Assembly (NCBI GenBank): GCA_023417655.1
Contig: JAEZFD010000072.1
Span: 70,552 to 134,551 of the forward strand
Length of the DNA: 64,000 nt
Reading direction: 5' to 3'
Origin: Planctomycetota bacterium
Lineage (GTDB): Bacteria > Planctomycetota > Planctomycetia > Planctomycetales > Planctomycetaceae
Below, one piece after another: positions 36,901 through 44,996 of this stretch. The notes beneath the pieces were generated by a model. The model did no database searches and was not told the DNA's origin. It saw nothing but the letters and a program-made list of their open reading frames with translations. Position numbers and translations under genes: made by a program. Numbering within the stretch: the stretch's first letter is position 1; each line of letters starts with the position of its first letter.

Positions 36901-38521
36901 TCAATCCGTCCGCCACGACTGGTCGGGCAAGCCAGTGTCGACGAACCAGATCAGCTGTGATCGGGCGACCAGGAGTTGCAAGCTGTTGCGACCAGAGAAC
37001 ATCACCGGTGCTCGGAGACAGGCTGAACAAAGTCACAATGCCATCGAGTTCCCCGATGATGAACAGTTCATCGCCATAGGGAACAGGGGCTCCCTGAAAA
37101 TAAGCACCTGCCAGCGGACGCGAAAACTGGTCTTCAATCTTCTTGCCACCAATCCGCCACTGTTGCCGTCCTGTTTCGAGGTCATAAGCGACCAGTTCAT
37201 TGGTCGCATCATCGCTGCGCATGTCATCTTCATCCCCGGAGAGATTCCAGTCATTCGAAGCCCGAATCACAGCATCTCCGGAAATCTCCAAAGTGAAGAG
37301 TCGTCGCCCGTCACTGCTGAGACTGCCGTAAACTTCATTGCGATAGAGCAGCGTCGCCAGACGATGACTTTCCAGCTGCCGCACCTGAAAGTCGCCCGAT
37401 TCCTCTGGATCATCGATGTCGAATTCCGGCGTCCCCATCCCCAGCAATCGCTCTTCAGGACTGCCGCTTCGACGGCTTTCCCAAAGAAGATTTCCTGTCG
37501 CCAGATCGCGCACCTGCAGTGATCGCAGGGATCGAAAAGCGACTTTGCGATGCACGACCAAGGGGGCCAGAGTCGGGGTTGCTGCGATCTCCTGGTCTGT
37601 AAGTTCGGTCGAAAGCTCATTCAGTCGATCCTGAATCCGATAGCGTTCGATCAGGGGAACCGACCATCGCGCCGAAAGAATCGGGTCAACTTCGTGAGCG
37701 GAAGATTGCTGGTCCGGAAGAGAGAGAAACGGACTGACCGAGTCCTTGCCGGAAGTGGGACTCGGCAATGCGTTCACTTGATACTTTGCAAGATCGGCTT
37801 CCGTCACATCCGGATTCAGGCGTCTCGCCTCGGCCAGATTCCCGGCTCGCAACCATGCCCGTTCTGCATGACCTCGGGCGGTGTCCAATTCGTCTGCGGT
37901 GCTGCGAGCCATTAGTCGCTGCCACAGCAGCGCAGCCTGTTGATATTCCCCACGACCTTCATACCAGTTCGCGAGAAACTCAATCGCTTTTCCACCGGCA
38001 GGGGTCGGCCCATAGAGCAACGCAACCTGACGAATCTGTTCGAGATCCTGCTGCTCGACACCACGACGAAACTGCTGTTCGGCCGTCGTCGAAAACTGGT
38101 TCAGATAGTTGCGTTTTGCTTCCTCTGGCAGACTCGCGACCTGCTGCTCCACTTCAGTCAGAAACGAGTGGAAGCGGCGATCATTCTGGAAGGTAAAGGA
38201 GTCGGCGGATTCGTTCAGCAGGAACTGGTAGATCAGAATTGCATCGTGATACCGTCCTTGCTGCACATAAGTCTTTGCCTGGTTGAATGTCCGGGTCCCT
38301 TCCGACTTCTGAATGGGACGGGAATCGAGAATATCTCGCCCTGATTTCTGACGCTCGAGATCTTCTCCCGTCCGGCGGATTCCGCGGTCAATGCCGCGAA
38401 ACAGTTCTCCCAGCGGATTCCGGGATTCCTGTGCATGGAGCAGGCCACAGTCATGACTGATCAGGCCCAGGCTCACGACCCCGACCAGCAGCAAATGTGA
38501 AAGACCGGAAACCTGCTTCAT
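33926..38521 (-). CDS. Very large secreted PQQ-like beta-propeller/TPR protein
   Basis: A 1531-residue exported protein, unusually large for this family. A signal peptide covers about 1-30 (hydrophobic LLLVGVVSLGLIS, then HAQE). A helical TPR-type part (about 75-250) has AKTYVQQGRYHDAILIYQF. A first PQQ-like propeller (about 290-800) has recurring Leu/Trp blades (AYDLETGRQQW, SPSTGDVLWS, DLATGKRLWE). A middle helical part with TPR-like repeats (about 800-1080) follows. A second propeller (about 1100-1500) has the blades MDWATRQLIWTW and LDPITGEELWRD. Such proteins resemble BamB-like scaffolds or periplasmic monitors of protein complexes. No enzymatic residue set was recognised. It is the first gene of a two-gene operon with the amidohydrolase. 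Confidence 0.85.
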   Translation of the reverse strand: MKQVSGLSHLLLVGVVSLGLISHDCGLLHAQESRNPLGELFRGIDRGIRRTGEDLERQKSGRDILDSRPIQKSEGTRTFNQAKTYVQQGRYHDAILIYQFLLNESADSFTFQNDRRFHSFLTEVEQQVASLPEEAKRNYLNQFSTTAEQQFRRGVEQQDLEQIRQVALLYGPTPAGGKAIEFLANWYEGRGEYQQAALLWQRLMARSTADELDTARGHAERAWLRAGNLAEARRLNPDVTEADLAKYQVNALPSPTSGKDSVSPFLSLPDQQSSAHEVDPILSARWSVPLIERYRIQDRLNELSTELTDQEIAATPTLAPLVVHRKVAFRSLRSLQVRDLATGNLLWESRRSGSPEERLLGMGTPEFDIDDPEESGDFQVRQLESHRLATLLYRNEVYGSLSSDGRRLFTLEISGDAVIRASNDWNLSGDEDDMRSDDATNELVAYDLETGRQQWRIGGKKIEDQFSRPLAGAYFQGAPVPYGDELFIIGELDGIVTLFSLSPSTGDVLWSQQLATPGRPITADLVRRHWLARPVVADGLILCPTSTGWLTAVELATHRLVWTARFSNRVDPSLHARQRYAPQAIQPLNRRWHATVPVVSQGRVIFTPPELPDEFGLTNPMLFCLDLATGKRLWEQQKSDRPNQSALYVAGHWNSAVILVGTHTVSARNLTGNGELLWSVPLPARPCGRGIIVEDKLLVTTEGGRLVRVNLSQGEIDQIQTLPELETQLGSLTTGDGMLLSLNYSYATAFPLSPQTQLAGADSGQLFKEDVNSARLQLAAGNREAAATALTAAISRPGLTESQRQEVAGLRFELLGQSVLDKDNATDRESLIGEYRELAQSLGRMTDFQRTLSESLMSRREWVPALDLYCELIRKSPLHDTLQDGTRKVRLDAWSGGRLQDLSSQLTPEQRENDLDPRLNELAAQAPQDPAVRDRWARALSFHPAGQRLELQLAEQAFAQGRTGEGLVRCQRVSGGPDAALRVRGLVLQAQRLASLGWHQDAAQCWKELQSRIESWPEEQKAPLQKLAETGLETAQKQEATAAVKSPWSGAWAVERLGLTGNESAVTTVAILGAGYEKLRSLRFLLDVDQLRTRVEDRSSGEFLGSFPIRQMSHLEFQPAAVARLQGPYAMIVHRGTLQAMDWATRQLIWTWQPELKGPSLGRMNTVQPFQHQVFVSVSQFLVSQQNAAHRDQAGYLVSGNNRVLLLLCRDWIALDPITGEELWRDTKAPDRAYVASLGADRFAVFGRGAKDLRRAIDGSQIADELQLDLISRTFAVLDQDYVLLRRHQPADSSAATVALQRLSGTGEIRWQRELPMEAMLVHPDNESLMWISPDNELFLVNLKTGDQTRLMTVTVRGRNHSAPVQVLTDAGHFFVITDNGGHMSSFMHLSGISVTGVVNAFDRSGKQLWSYEPPLMKSTAGSSPRRRADGQRWRLKLLTPEFADSPLMVLAADVHDEFGELSYHRLKIIGLDKNTGMPLVDWDQPSESGGISYLHVDLEQRHIELRTYSERIRILPQSLKQAPQPPQESQ

Positions 38522-38775
38522 ACCAATGATTCCACAGAGGGAATTCGTTCGAATGGACTGCCATGATTGTCGCTGGAAAGTCCGGCAGCGTCAAAGAGCC
38601 ACTGCCAGATTGCAGCCGCTTTCCCGAATTTCGACGAAAGTGAGCCGCCTCGCTCTGGCACCGGATGAAAGGACTTTGTTCACGACCTATACTGGGTCGT
38701 CGTTCCCGATTCCGATTCTGATCGCAATCCGAAATGGCAGTCTTCTTCCCGGGTCGATTTGCAGAAGGAATTTCC

Positions 38776-39450
38776 GTGCTTCCACGATTCACTTCCCGGT
38801 CCAGCATGCTGGTTCTGCTGACTGGAATCTGGGCCATCGCTCTGGTCTCTTCTGGCACCGCCGAGGAGCCTGCGAAGAAATACGACTCCGTTGAAATCCT
38901 TTTCGACGGAAAATCGCTCGGCAAATGGCAACGGGGCGACTTCGGTAAAGAGGGGACCGTCGAGGTAAAAGACGGGCAGCTGCTGATCGGACGCGGCTCT
39001 CCAATGAACGGCATTGTCTGGCGCGGCGGCGAATTGCCGAAAAGCAATTACGAAATCGTGATGGAGGCTCAACGGGTCGAGGGAGCTGATTTCTTTGCGA
39101 CGGTGACTTTCCCTGTGAAAGACAGCGCCTGTTCGCTCGTGCTCGGGGGATGGGGGGGCGGTCTCATCGGCCTTTCCAGTCTGAACGGGATCGATGCTTC
39201 TGAGAATGAAACTCTCGGCTATTACGAATTCAAAAACGGCCAGTGGTATCAGATCCGCATTCAGGTGTTGGATGACCGGATTCTTTGCTGGATCGATGAT
39301 AAGGAGATCGTCAACGTCGATATCAGTGATAAGGAAATCGGAATTCGCATCGAGATGGAATTCTGTCGTCCGCTGGGAGTTGCCAGTTACCGAACGACAG
39401 GTGCAGTCAGAAAGCTGACCCTGCAGCGCCTGACAGCAAAGAAATCGTAA
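38776..39450 (+). CDS. DUF1080-type secreted protein
   Basis: A 224-residue secreted protein with a signal peptide (VLPRFTSRSSMLVLLTGIWA and on to about position 30). A single concanavalin-like jelly roll of the DUF1080/3-keto-disaccharide-hydrolase family follows: ILFDGKSLGKWQRG, EVKDGQLLIGRGSPM, YYEFKNGQWYQIRIQV and ILCWIDDKEIVNVD. Family members bind or cleave sugars, usually keto-glucosides. GTG 38776 is taken because AAGGAA lies ahead at good spacing and a signal peptide follows; a frame opens at 38734. It is shorter than many DUF1080 proteins but complete. Substrate unknown. Confidence 0.85.
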   Translation: MLPRFTSRSSMLVLLTGIWAIALVSSGTAEEPAKKYDSVEILFDGKSLGKWQRGDFGKEGTVEVKDGQLLIGRGSPMNGIVWRGGELPKSNYEIVMEAQRVEGADFFATVTFPVKDSACSLVLGGWGGGLIGLSSLNGIDASENETLGYYEFKNGQWYQIRIQVLDDRILCWIDDKEIVNVDISDKEIGIRIEMEFCRPLGVASYRTTGAVRKLTLQRLTAKKS

Positions 39451-39536
39451 AACGATTCGAAATTGCGTCCCGCAGACCGGACCTCGATGGTTCTGCGGAC
39501 CCCCAGTCATTTGAGGATGGAAAAGGACGGAGTTTA

Positions 39537-40226
39537 GTGATTCAGGATCTGCACCTGGCCGACTCGGCCAGACCGGTCATTCGCGGTGTTGCGTTTGATC
39601 TCGATGGATTGATGTTGAACACGGAAGAGGTCTTTCATCTGACGGGAAGCGAATTAATGCGGCGGCGCGGCAAAGAAGCGACGCCCCGACTTTTTCATGC
39701 CATGATGGGGCGTCGTGCTCATGAAGCCTTTCAGGCCATGATTGAAATGATGAACCTGACCGAGACGATCGAGGAACTCTCCAAAGAATCAGGCGAGATC
39801 TTCGACAATCTGCTGGATGGTCATCTCTCGCTGATGCCGGGGCTCCTGGAACTGCTTGATCTGCTTGATGAGCAGAAGATTCCCCGGGCTGTCGCAACCA
39901 GCTCCGGCAGGAACTATCTGCTGGCAATGCTCAATCGGTTTGAACTGCTCCCGCGGTTCGATTTCCTGCTCTCCGCAGAAGATGTCATCCATGGAAAGCC
40001 GAATCCTGAAATCTATCTGACTGCGGCGCGGCGGCTGAACATTCCCCCAGAGCAGATGCTAGTGATGGAAGACAGTGAGAACGGTTGCAGGGCAGCAGTT
40101 GCCAGCGGGGCCTATGCCGTTGCCGTCCCGCATGTTCACAGTCAGCATCACAATTTTGAAGGGGTGAAGGGGATCGCGACCAGCCTGCGGGATCCCATTA
40201 TTCGGGGACTGTTTGAAGTAGTCTGA
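39537..40226 (+). CDS. HAD-superfamily phosphatase / phosphoglucomutase-like
   Basis: A 229-residue haloacid-dehalogenase-fold enzyme of the beta-phosphoglucomutase/phosphatase subgroup. Motif I is FDLDGLMLNT (nucleophile Asp21, Asp23). A helical cap domain follows (about 35-105). Motif II is ATSSGRNYL, the lysine of motif III is in HGKPNPEIY, and motif IV is VMEDSENGC. The GTG start at 39537 has GGACGGAG ahead. It follows the DUF1080 gene by 86 bp in the same direction and may share its transcript. The substrate, whether a sugar phosphate or a nucleotide, cannot be told from the motifs. Confidence 0.92.
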   Translation: MIQDLHLADSARPVIRGVAFDLDGLMLNTEEVFHLTGSELMRRRGKEATPRLFHAMMGRRAHEAFQAMIEMMNLTETIEELSKESGEIFDNLLDGHLSLMPGLLELLDLLDEQKIPRAVATSSGRNYLLAMLNRFELLPRFDFLLSAEDVIHGKPNPEIYLTAARRLNIPPEQMLVMEDSENGCRAAVASGAYAVAVPHVHSQHHNFEGVKGIATSLRDPIIRGLFEVV

Positions 40227-40411
40227 GCCCATCCTGATCGGATCGGGAGAAATTTACTGCGATTTGGAGAAATCCGATTTCCGCAGGATGTCGCGAGGCG
40301 GCCGCAAACTGTCAAATAGTTAGGAACGAGCATGAATGAACGCGGAGCTTCGTTCGAGTTCAGGTTCGAGTCGAGCAGGGATATTTGCTCCGGAAAGACA
40401 GGCCGCCTGCA

Positions 40412-41836
40412 ATGTTGCACCACGCGGATCCATTGACCGTCTATTGTGTCGCCTGTAATGAAGCGTTTCTTGGTCATTATGGCGATTCCCGCTGTCCCCG
40501 TTGCGGGATGGCCGCCCTGCAACAGCCGCAGTCGTCGCTGAATACAATCCACCTCACGCTGGGGGAACAGAGTCCGGTTATCGCCGAGATTCCGAAGACT
40601 GACCTGTCGAACCTGGTCGACTCGACACTTGACCGCTATCACATTCGGTCTCTGCTCGGCAAAGGAGGCATGGGCTGGGTCTTTCTGGCTCAGCATCTGC
40701 AGCTCAATCGGCCTTGCGCGCTCAAAATTCTGTCACCGAATCTAGTGCTGAAAGACCTCGAGTATCTCGACCGTTTCTACACGGAAGGGCAGGCCGCGGC
40801 GTCGCTGAACCACATGAACGTGGTCACTGTCCATGCAATCGGAAGGTCGGAGGACTACCACTTTCTGGAGATGGAATTCGTGCCGGGACGTTCCTTGCAG
40901 AAAATGCTGGAAGAACGGGCATTTGAACCGGCTCGGGCCATGACCATCGCCTTGGGGATCTCAAACGGACTCGCGGCTGCGCATCGGCTGGGAATCATTC
41001 ACAGGGATCTGAAGCCAGATAACATTCTTCTGACGCATCAGGGAATTCCGAAGATCGGCGACTTCGGTCTCGCGAAACGCCTGCATGGGAATTCAGCTCG
41101 TGAAGGGCCGGGGACGCTTGCAGGGACCCCGCATTTTATGGCCCCGGAACTCTTTATGGGGTCGCCGGCGACTCCAGCGAGTGACATTTATGCTTTGGGC
41201 GTTTCGCTGTTCAACATGCTGACTGGGCAGCTTCCTTTTCACGGAGATAGCCTGTCGGCACTGTCCAACGCGATCCAGCATGATGCTCCGCCGAACCTGC
41301 GGACACTGGTCCCGGGCCTTCCGCTTGAGGTCTGCGAAGCGGTCGGCATGATGCTGGAAAAGAGTCCTGGTAATCGCCCGACTGATGGGATTGAAGCATC
41401 GGAACTGCTACAGGCGATTCTCGGTCAAATGCGCGATATTGAGACGCTCCTGCACGCGGCGTTTCGGTATGAACCACAGGTCGAATGGGCCCGGCAGCCC
41501 CAGCGATTTGAGTTAACGGTGGTCCTTCCCAGCGGTCGAAAGCAAACTGTTTTCATCGAAGCCAGTCGGCATCCCCCGGCAGAGCGACTGCTTCAGATCT
41601 TCAGTCTCTGTTGCCCGGCGGCCCCGCACTATTATGGGGACGCTTTACGGCTGAACTCAGAACTTCCTCACGGTGCCATCGCGGTCCGGGAAATTGACGG
41701 GCAGGATTACTTTGTGACGCTGAACAGTTATCCACTCGGGACGGCTGACGCAGAGGAAATCCGGCGGAGTGTCATCGCACTCGCCCATTGCGGTGACATG
41801 ATTGAATTCAAATTGACCGGAGAAGACCGGCATTAG
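40412..41836 (+). CDS. Ser/Thr protein kinase with N-terminal zinc ribbon and unknown C-terminal domain
   Basis: A 474-residue Hanks-type kinase. The N-terminus has two CxxC pairs (Cys12, 15, 28, 31) forming a zinc ribbon. The kinase domain (about 75-345) has the Gly-rich loop LGKGGMGWVFLA (about 82), the ATP Lys in CALKIL, catalytic HRDLKPDN (197-204), GDFGLAK (DFG 217-219), GTPHFMAPE and DIYALGVSLFNMLTG. The last 125 residues form an alpha/beta domain that I do not recognise (ELTVVLPSGRKQTVF, then GQDYFVTLNSYPLG). There is no transmembrane segment, unlike many Pkn kinases. An in-frame TTG at 40385 could add nine residues; ATG 40412 is preferred. Confidence 0.9.
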   Translation: MLHHADPLTVYCVACNEAFLGHYGDSRCPRCGMAALQQPQSSLNTIHLTLGEQSPVIAEIPKTDLSNLVDSTLDRYHIRSLLGKGGMGWVFLAQHLQLNRPCALKILSPNLVLKDLEYLDRFYTEGQAAASLNHMNVVTVHAIGRSEDYHFLEMEFVPGRSLQKMLEERAFEPARAMTIALGISNGLAAAHRLGIIHRDLKPDNILLTHQGIPKIGDFGLAKRLHGNSAREGPGTLAGTPHFMAPELFMGSPATPASDIYALGVSLFNMLTGQLPFHGDSLSALSNAIQHDAPPNLRTLVPGLPLEVCEAVGMMLEKSPGNRPTDGIEASELLQAILGQMRDIETLLHAAFRYEPQVEWARQPQRFELTVVLPSGRKQTVFIEASRHPPAERLLQIFSLCCPAAPHYYGDALRLNSELPHGAIAVREIDGQDYFVTLNSYPLGTADAEEIRRSVIALAHCGDMIEFKLTGEDRH

Positions 41837-41849
41837 AGCAGTTTGCTCT
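41835..41849. repeat. Perfect small hairpin at the kinase stop codon
   Basis: AGAGCA and TGCTCT around a 3-base loop, overlapping the stop of the kinase gene. It is the left edge of the possible mobile-like repeat that ends near 41945. Confidence 0.4.
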
Positions 41850-42248
41850 ACCGAGTGCCCGCGCAGCGCGACTTTAAGCACCGAAACGCTGCCTCCCACG
41901 GTGAGAACGGGCAGAGCAAAAAGCAAATGATCTAAACCGCTTTCCCTTACAGGGCTCCTTTTCGTTCGCATGCGACTGACTGAGTTCGCGCGCTGGTGAT
42001 AACAATCTCGAGAGAATAGGCCCAACCACATTTTTGTTTGCTCGCAAGTGTGCTTATACTTGCATGTGTGGATGCGAGTTTGTACAGCATCCTGCCCTTT
42101 GTTCGGCGCGATGGACCAACTTCCCCGATTTCATGATGAAGCCTGATGGCCTCAGTGAAATTGTGAGCCGAACTTTCTCTTCTCTCGCGGAGCGACCGTT
42201 AACAGGCGACGCGCCTGGTCTTCTCCGGCCCAATTTTGGAGATTGTCT
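41837..42248. other. Intergenic region with a candidate repeat element
   Basis: No gene in 412 bp. The left part (about 41835-41945) looks like a repeat unit: a hairpin at its left edge and the dispersed motif at its right edge. GGAG at 42238-42241 is the ribosome site of DUF1559 copy 3. Confidence 0.45.
41909..41940. repeat. Dispersed intergenic repeat, copy C
   Basis: GGGCAGAGCAAAAAGC is followed by AAATGATCTAAACCGC. It differs by two bases from the 16-base core at 13745 and 44910, and its flanks resemble the 13745 copy. Confidence 0.5.
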
Positions 42249-43217
42249 GTGGTCAAGGACCGTCATCAGGCGTATCGCGGATTTACGCTGATCGAACTTC
42301 TCGTTGTGATTGCGATCATCGCAGTGTTGATCGCGTTGCTGCTGCCGGCAGTTCAACAGGCTCGGGAGGCCGCGAGACGGTCTCAGTGCAAGAACAATCT
42401 CAAACAGATGGGGTTGGCACTGCACAACTACCACGATACGCATCGCACATTTCCACCGGGCGCATTTGCGGAAAACACAGCAGCGACCGCGCTGACTCCC
42501 ATTGCAACCGGGAACGGTTTGAGCTTTCACGTCATGATTCTGCCGTTCATGGATCAGGCGAATCTCTATGAAAAGATCGGGTTCGCTGGAACAGCCTGGG
42601 ATCAAAATAATCGTGGTCAGTACGGGGTTATGCCGCTGGGTGCCTTCCTTTGCCCGAGTGCTGTTGAAACAAGGGACCCCGGTAATATTTATACCCCGAC
42701 CGGGGCGAATTATGCTGCGGCCCATTACATCGGCGTCGCGGGACCGGTCGGAACGGACACGACCACCAATCCACCCGTCACGCCTGTGAATGTATCAACC
42801 GGAACAGTGTATCACTGGATTCCAGAAACCGCTGGGGGTGACTGGGGCGGCTTGGCCCAGACCGGAATTCTGCTGCGACAGTTTATTACGAAGTTGCGTG
42901 ACGTAACCGACGGAAGCAGCAATACCATTCTGGTCATGGAGTCCTCCTGGGATGCAAACAAGCAGCACCTCCGTTGCTGGCTCCGCGGATCCGCGAGCAA
43001 TCGCTCGATCGTTTCCACCAAGAATCTGGCTCATAGTCCTAATACGGTAGTAAATTCGGCATTCAATAATCGATCTTTCGGCAGCAATCACACCGGAGGC
43101 GTTCAGGCGACGATGGCTGACGGGGCAGTGACCTTCTTCAGTGAGAACATCGACATGAATGTCCTGCGTGCCCTGTCAACGCGTGCCGAATCAGACATCG
43201 TCCAGATTGAACTGTAA
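42249..43217 (+). CDS. DUF1559 protein with pilin-like N-terminus (copy 3)
   Basis: A 322-residue DUF1559 protein. The leader VKDRHQAYRGFTLIELLVVI has the Gly-Phe type III cleavage site, followed by REAARRSQCKNNLKQMGLAL. The C-terminus has NHTGGVQATMADGAVTFF. GTG 42249 is preferred because GGAG at 42238-42241 stands 7 bases ahead, whereas TTG 42243 would be only one base away. Unlike most copies no lipoprotein follows; a terminator (43416-43447) lies 200 bp behind. It ends SDIVQIEL rather than the common EF. Confidence 0.9.
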   Translation: MVKDRHQAYRGFTLIELLVVIAIIAVLIALLLPAVQQAREAARRSQCKNNLKQMGLALHNYHDTHRTFPPGAFAENTAATALTPIATGNGLSFHVMILPFMDQANLYEKIGFAGTAWDQNNRGQYGVMPLGAFLCPSAVETRDPGNIYTPTGANYAAAHYIGVAGPVGTDTTTNPPVTPVNVSTGTVYHWIPETAGGDWGGLAQTGILLRQFITKLRDVTDGSSNTILVMESSWDANKQHLRCWLRGSASNRSIVSTKNLAHSPNTVVNSAFNNRSFGSNHTGGVQATMADGAVTFFSENIDMNVLRALSTRAESDIVQIEL

Positions 43218-43796
43218 TGCAAATACCCGAAGGTGGGCTCAGTTATTACGTTTTAGATATTAGTGCTGCTGCCGGAGATATGTCGAAATCCTTAGCCGGT
43301 TTTTGGCGGCCCTTCTTCATTCAACCGGCCGACTCTGGTATCACTCCCGGCTTGATCCGTTAAGAGTTGCTAAGACATCTCCTGACGGCTGACTGATCAG
43401 TCCTAACGTGTGACGGGACCTCTGCTAGTTCAGAGGTCCTGTTTTTTATGCGCACTGCCATCCAGTTACTGCCATCCTGTGCAGGACAGACCGCCTCAGT
43501 TTGTCTTCACTCATTCAGGTTCATGCGATTTTCATCTTGAGGCCCTGAAATCTTAAAAAAGAGTGGCCATAGTCCGAATTCCTGATGGTGGTGCTCCTCA
43601 TGTTTGGTAGCGTTGATGAGTTGTCAGTCCTGAGAGTCCCTCACACGTCCCCGGCAATATCAGAGTCGTGGGCCGTTCGAGAACTCCGTCGAAGAGTTGC
43701 TGATGGAATGCCGGTTTGTTGATCGAGAAACCGGGTTTCATCAGAGCCATCGCGTCCCCGGGGAGCCCTCTTTCATTCGAAACTGAGGAGAGTATC
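43218..43796. other. Intergenic region with terminator
   Basis: No gene recognised in 579 bp on either strand. It holds the hairpin at 43416-43447. GAGGAG at 43785-43790 just upstream of TTG 43797 is the ribosome site of copy 4. Confidence 0.5.
43416..43447 (+). terminator. Rho-independent terminator behind DUF1559 copy 3
   Basis: A perfect 9-base stem (GGACCTCTG / CAGAGGTCC) with a 6-base loop, followed by TGTTTTTTA. Confidence 0.88.
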
Positions 43797-44900
43797 TTGG
43801 CGAATCGGACCCAACGTCGAATCGGCTTCACGCTCATCGAATTGCTGGTCGTCATTGCGATTATTGCAGTGCTCATTGCCCTCTTACTTCCAGCTGTACA
43901 GCAGGCCCGGGAAGCGGCAAGGCGATCGCAATGCAAGAACAACCTCAAGCAGTTGGGGCTTGCTTTGCATAACTATCTGGACACGTTCGGGTGCTTCCCA
44001 TATGGACGCGGCGGAACAGGTCACCCCGACGAGGGGACAATTAATGCAACTGGCGATAATGTTAATCGGGCCAGTGGATACATCGGTTTGCTGCCGTACC
44101 TCGATCAGGGGGCACTTTACAGCCAGATCAGTGGACCGCTGACATTCGGCGGAGTCACGTATTCCGCATTTGGTCCGCGCCCAGGGACTGGGAATGCCAA
44201 CTATGAACCTTTCATGGTGAATATCTCGTCCATGATCTGTCCTTCAAGTCAGCTGATTACAACAGTAAAACTTGGCGGTCAGACAAATTATGGGTTCAGC
44301 TGGGGCGATAATAATCGTCAGATCTCGGGGTCAGAGACGGTGAGTGTTCGTCGCAACCTCCGCTTAAACCGCCGTGGAATGTTTACGTTTCAGGTGACCC
44401 GAAAAATTCGCGACATTACTGACGGAACAAGCAACACCATCGCGATGGGAGAGATTGCGACGAGTAATAATGCTAATGACGTTCGCGGCGGAGTGGCTCG
44501 GGCCAGAGGAGCCGATCCCGGGTACGACAATAATATCACCTGCTTCCTCGAAGCAGATCAGTCTTCTGGAACATTAACGGCCGGAAGCAACGCGAATTGG
44601 CGCGGCAATGGCTGGGCGAACGGAGTGAATTCTTACACGGGTATCAACACGGTCTTACCGCCCAATTCCCCGGCCTGCCTGCAAAGTTCCAATGATCACT
44701 CGAATGGACAGTTGCCTGTGAGCAGCTGGCACATCGGTGCAGCACAGATCCTGATGGGTGATGGCTCAGTCCGCAGCATCAGCGACAACATCAACACTGG
44801 CGATCTGTCAAAGAAAGATGTCACGGTCGGGCCCAGCCCGTTCGGTGTCTGGGGAGCGCTCGGTTCGATGGAGGGAAATGAAGTGATCGGTGATTTCTAG
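43797..44900 (+). CDS. DUF1559 protein with pilin-like N-terminus (copy 4)
   Basis: A 367-residue DUF1559 protein. From TTG 43797 the leader is short (ANRTQRRIGFTLIELLVV). This start is strongly favoured by GAGGAG six bases ahead, while the frame opens at 43716. The conserved segment REAARRSQCKNNLKQLGLAL follows. The C-terminus has WHIGAAQILMGDGSVRSI, where the usual G of the H-x9-DG pattern is replaced by Ala-Ala. It ends GVWGALGSMEGNEVIGDF, a paralogue of copy 2. A lipoprotein gene follows at 44997, with one copy of the dispersed repeat in the gap. Confidence 0.93.
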   Translation: MANRTQRRIGFTLIELLVVIAIIAVLIALLLPAVQQAREAARRSQCKNNLKQLGLALHNYLDTFGCFPYGRGGTGHPDEGTINATGDNVNRASGYIGLLPYLDQGALYSQISGPLTFGGVTYSAFGPRPGTGNANYEPFMVNISSMICPSSQLITTVKLGGQTNYGFSWGDNNRQISGSETVSVRRNLRLNRRGMFTFQVTRKIRDITDGTSNTIAMGEIATSNNANDVRGGVARARGADPGYDNNITCFLEADQSSGTLTAGSNANWRGNGWANGVNSYTGINTVLPPNSPACLQSSNDHSNGQLPVSSWHIGAAQILMGDGSVRSISDNINTGDLSKKDVTVGPSPFGVWGALGSMEGNEVIGDF

Positions 44901-44909
44901 AGCAAGAAT

Positions 44910-44925
44910 GGGCAGATCAAAAGGC
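44910..44925. repeat. Dispersed intergenic repeat, copy B
   Basis: The same 16 bases as at 13745-13760, placed ten bases after the stop of DUF1559 copy 4. Confidence 0.55.
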
Positions 44926-44996
44926 GAAACCGTCCAGAGCGATTTGCAAAGTTGCGTCCCTTCCCGTCATTGTCCTTTCTCTCTTTAAGCAACCCG

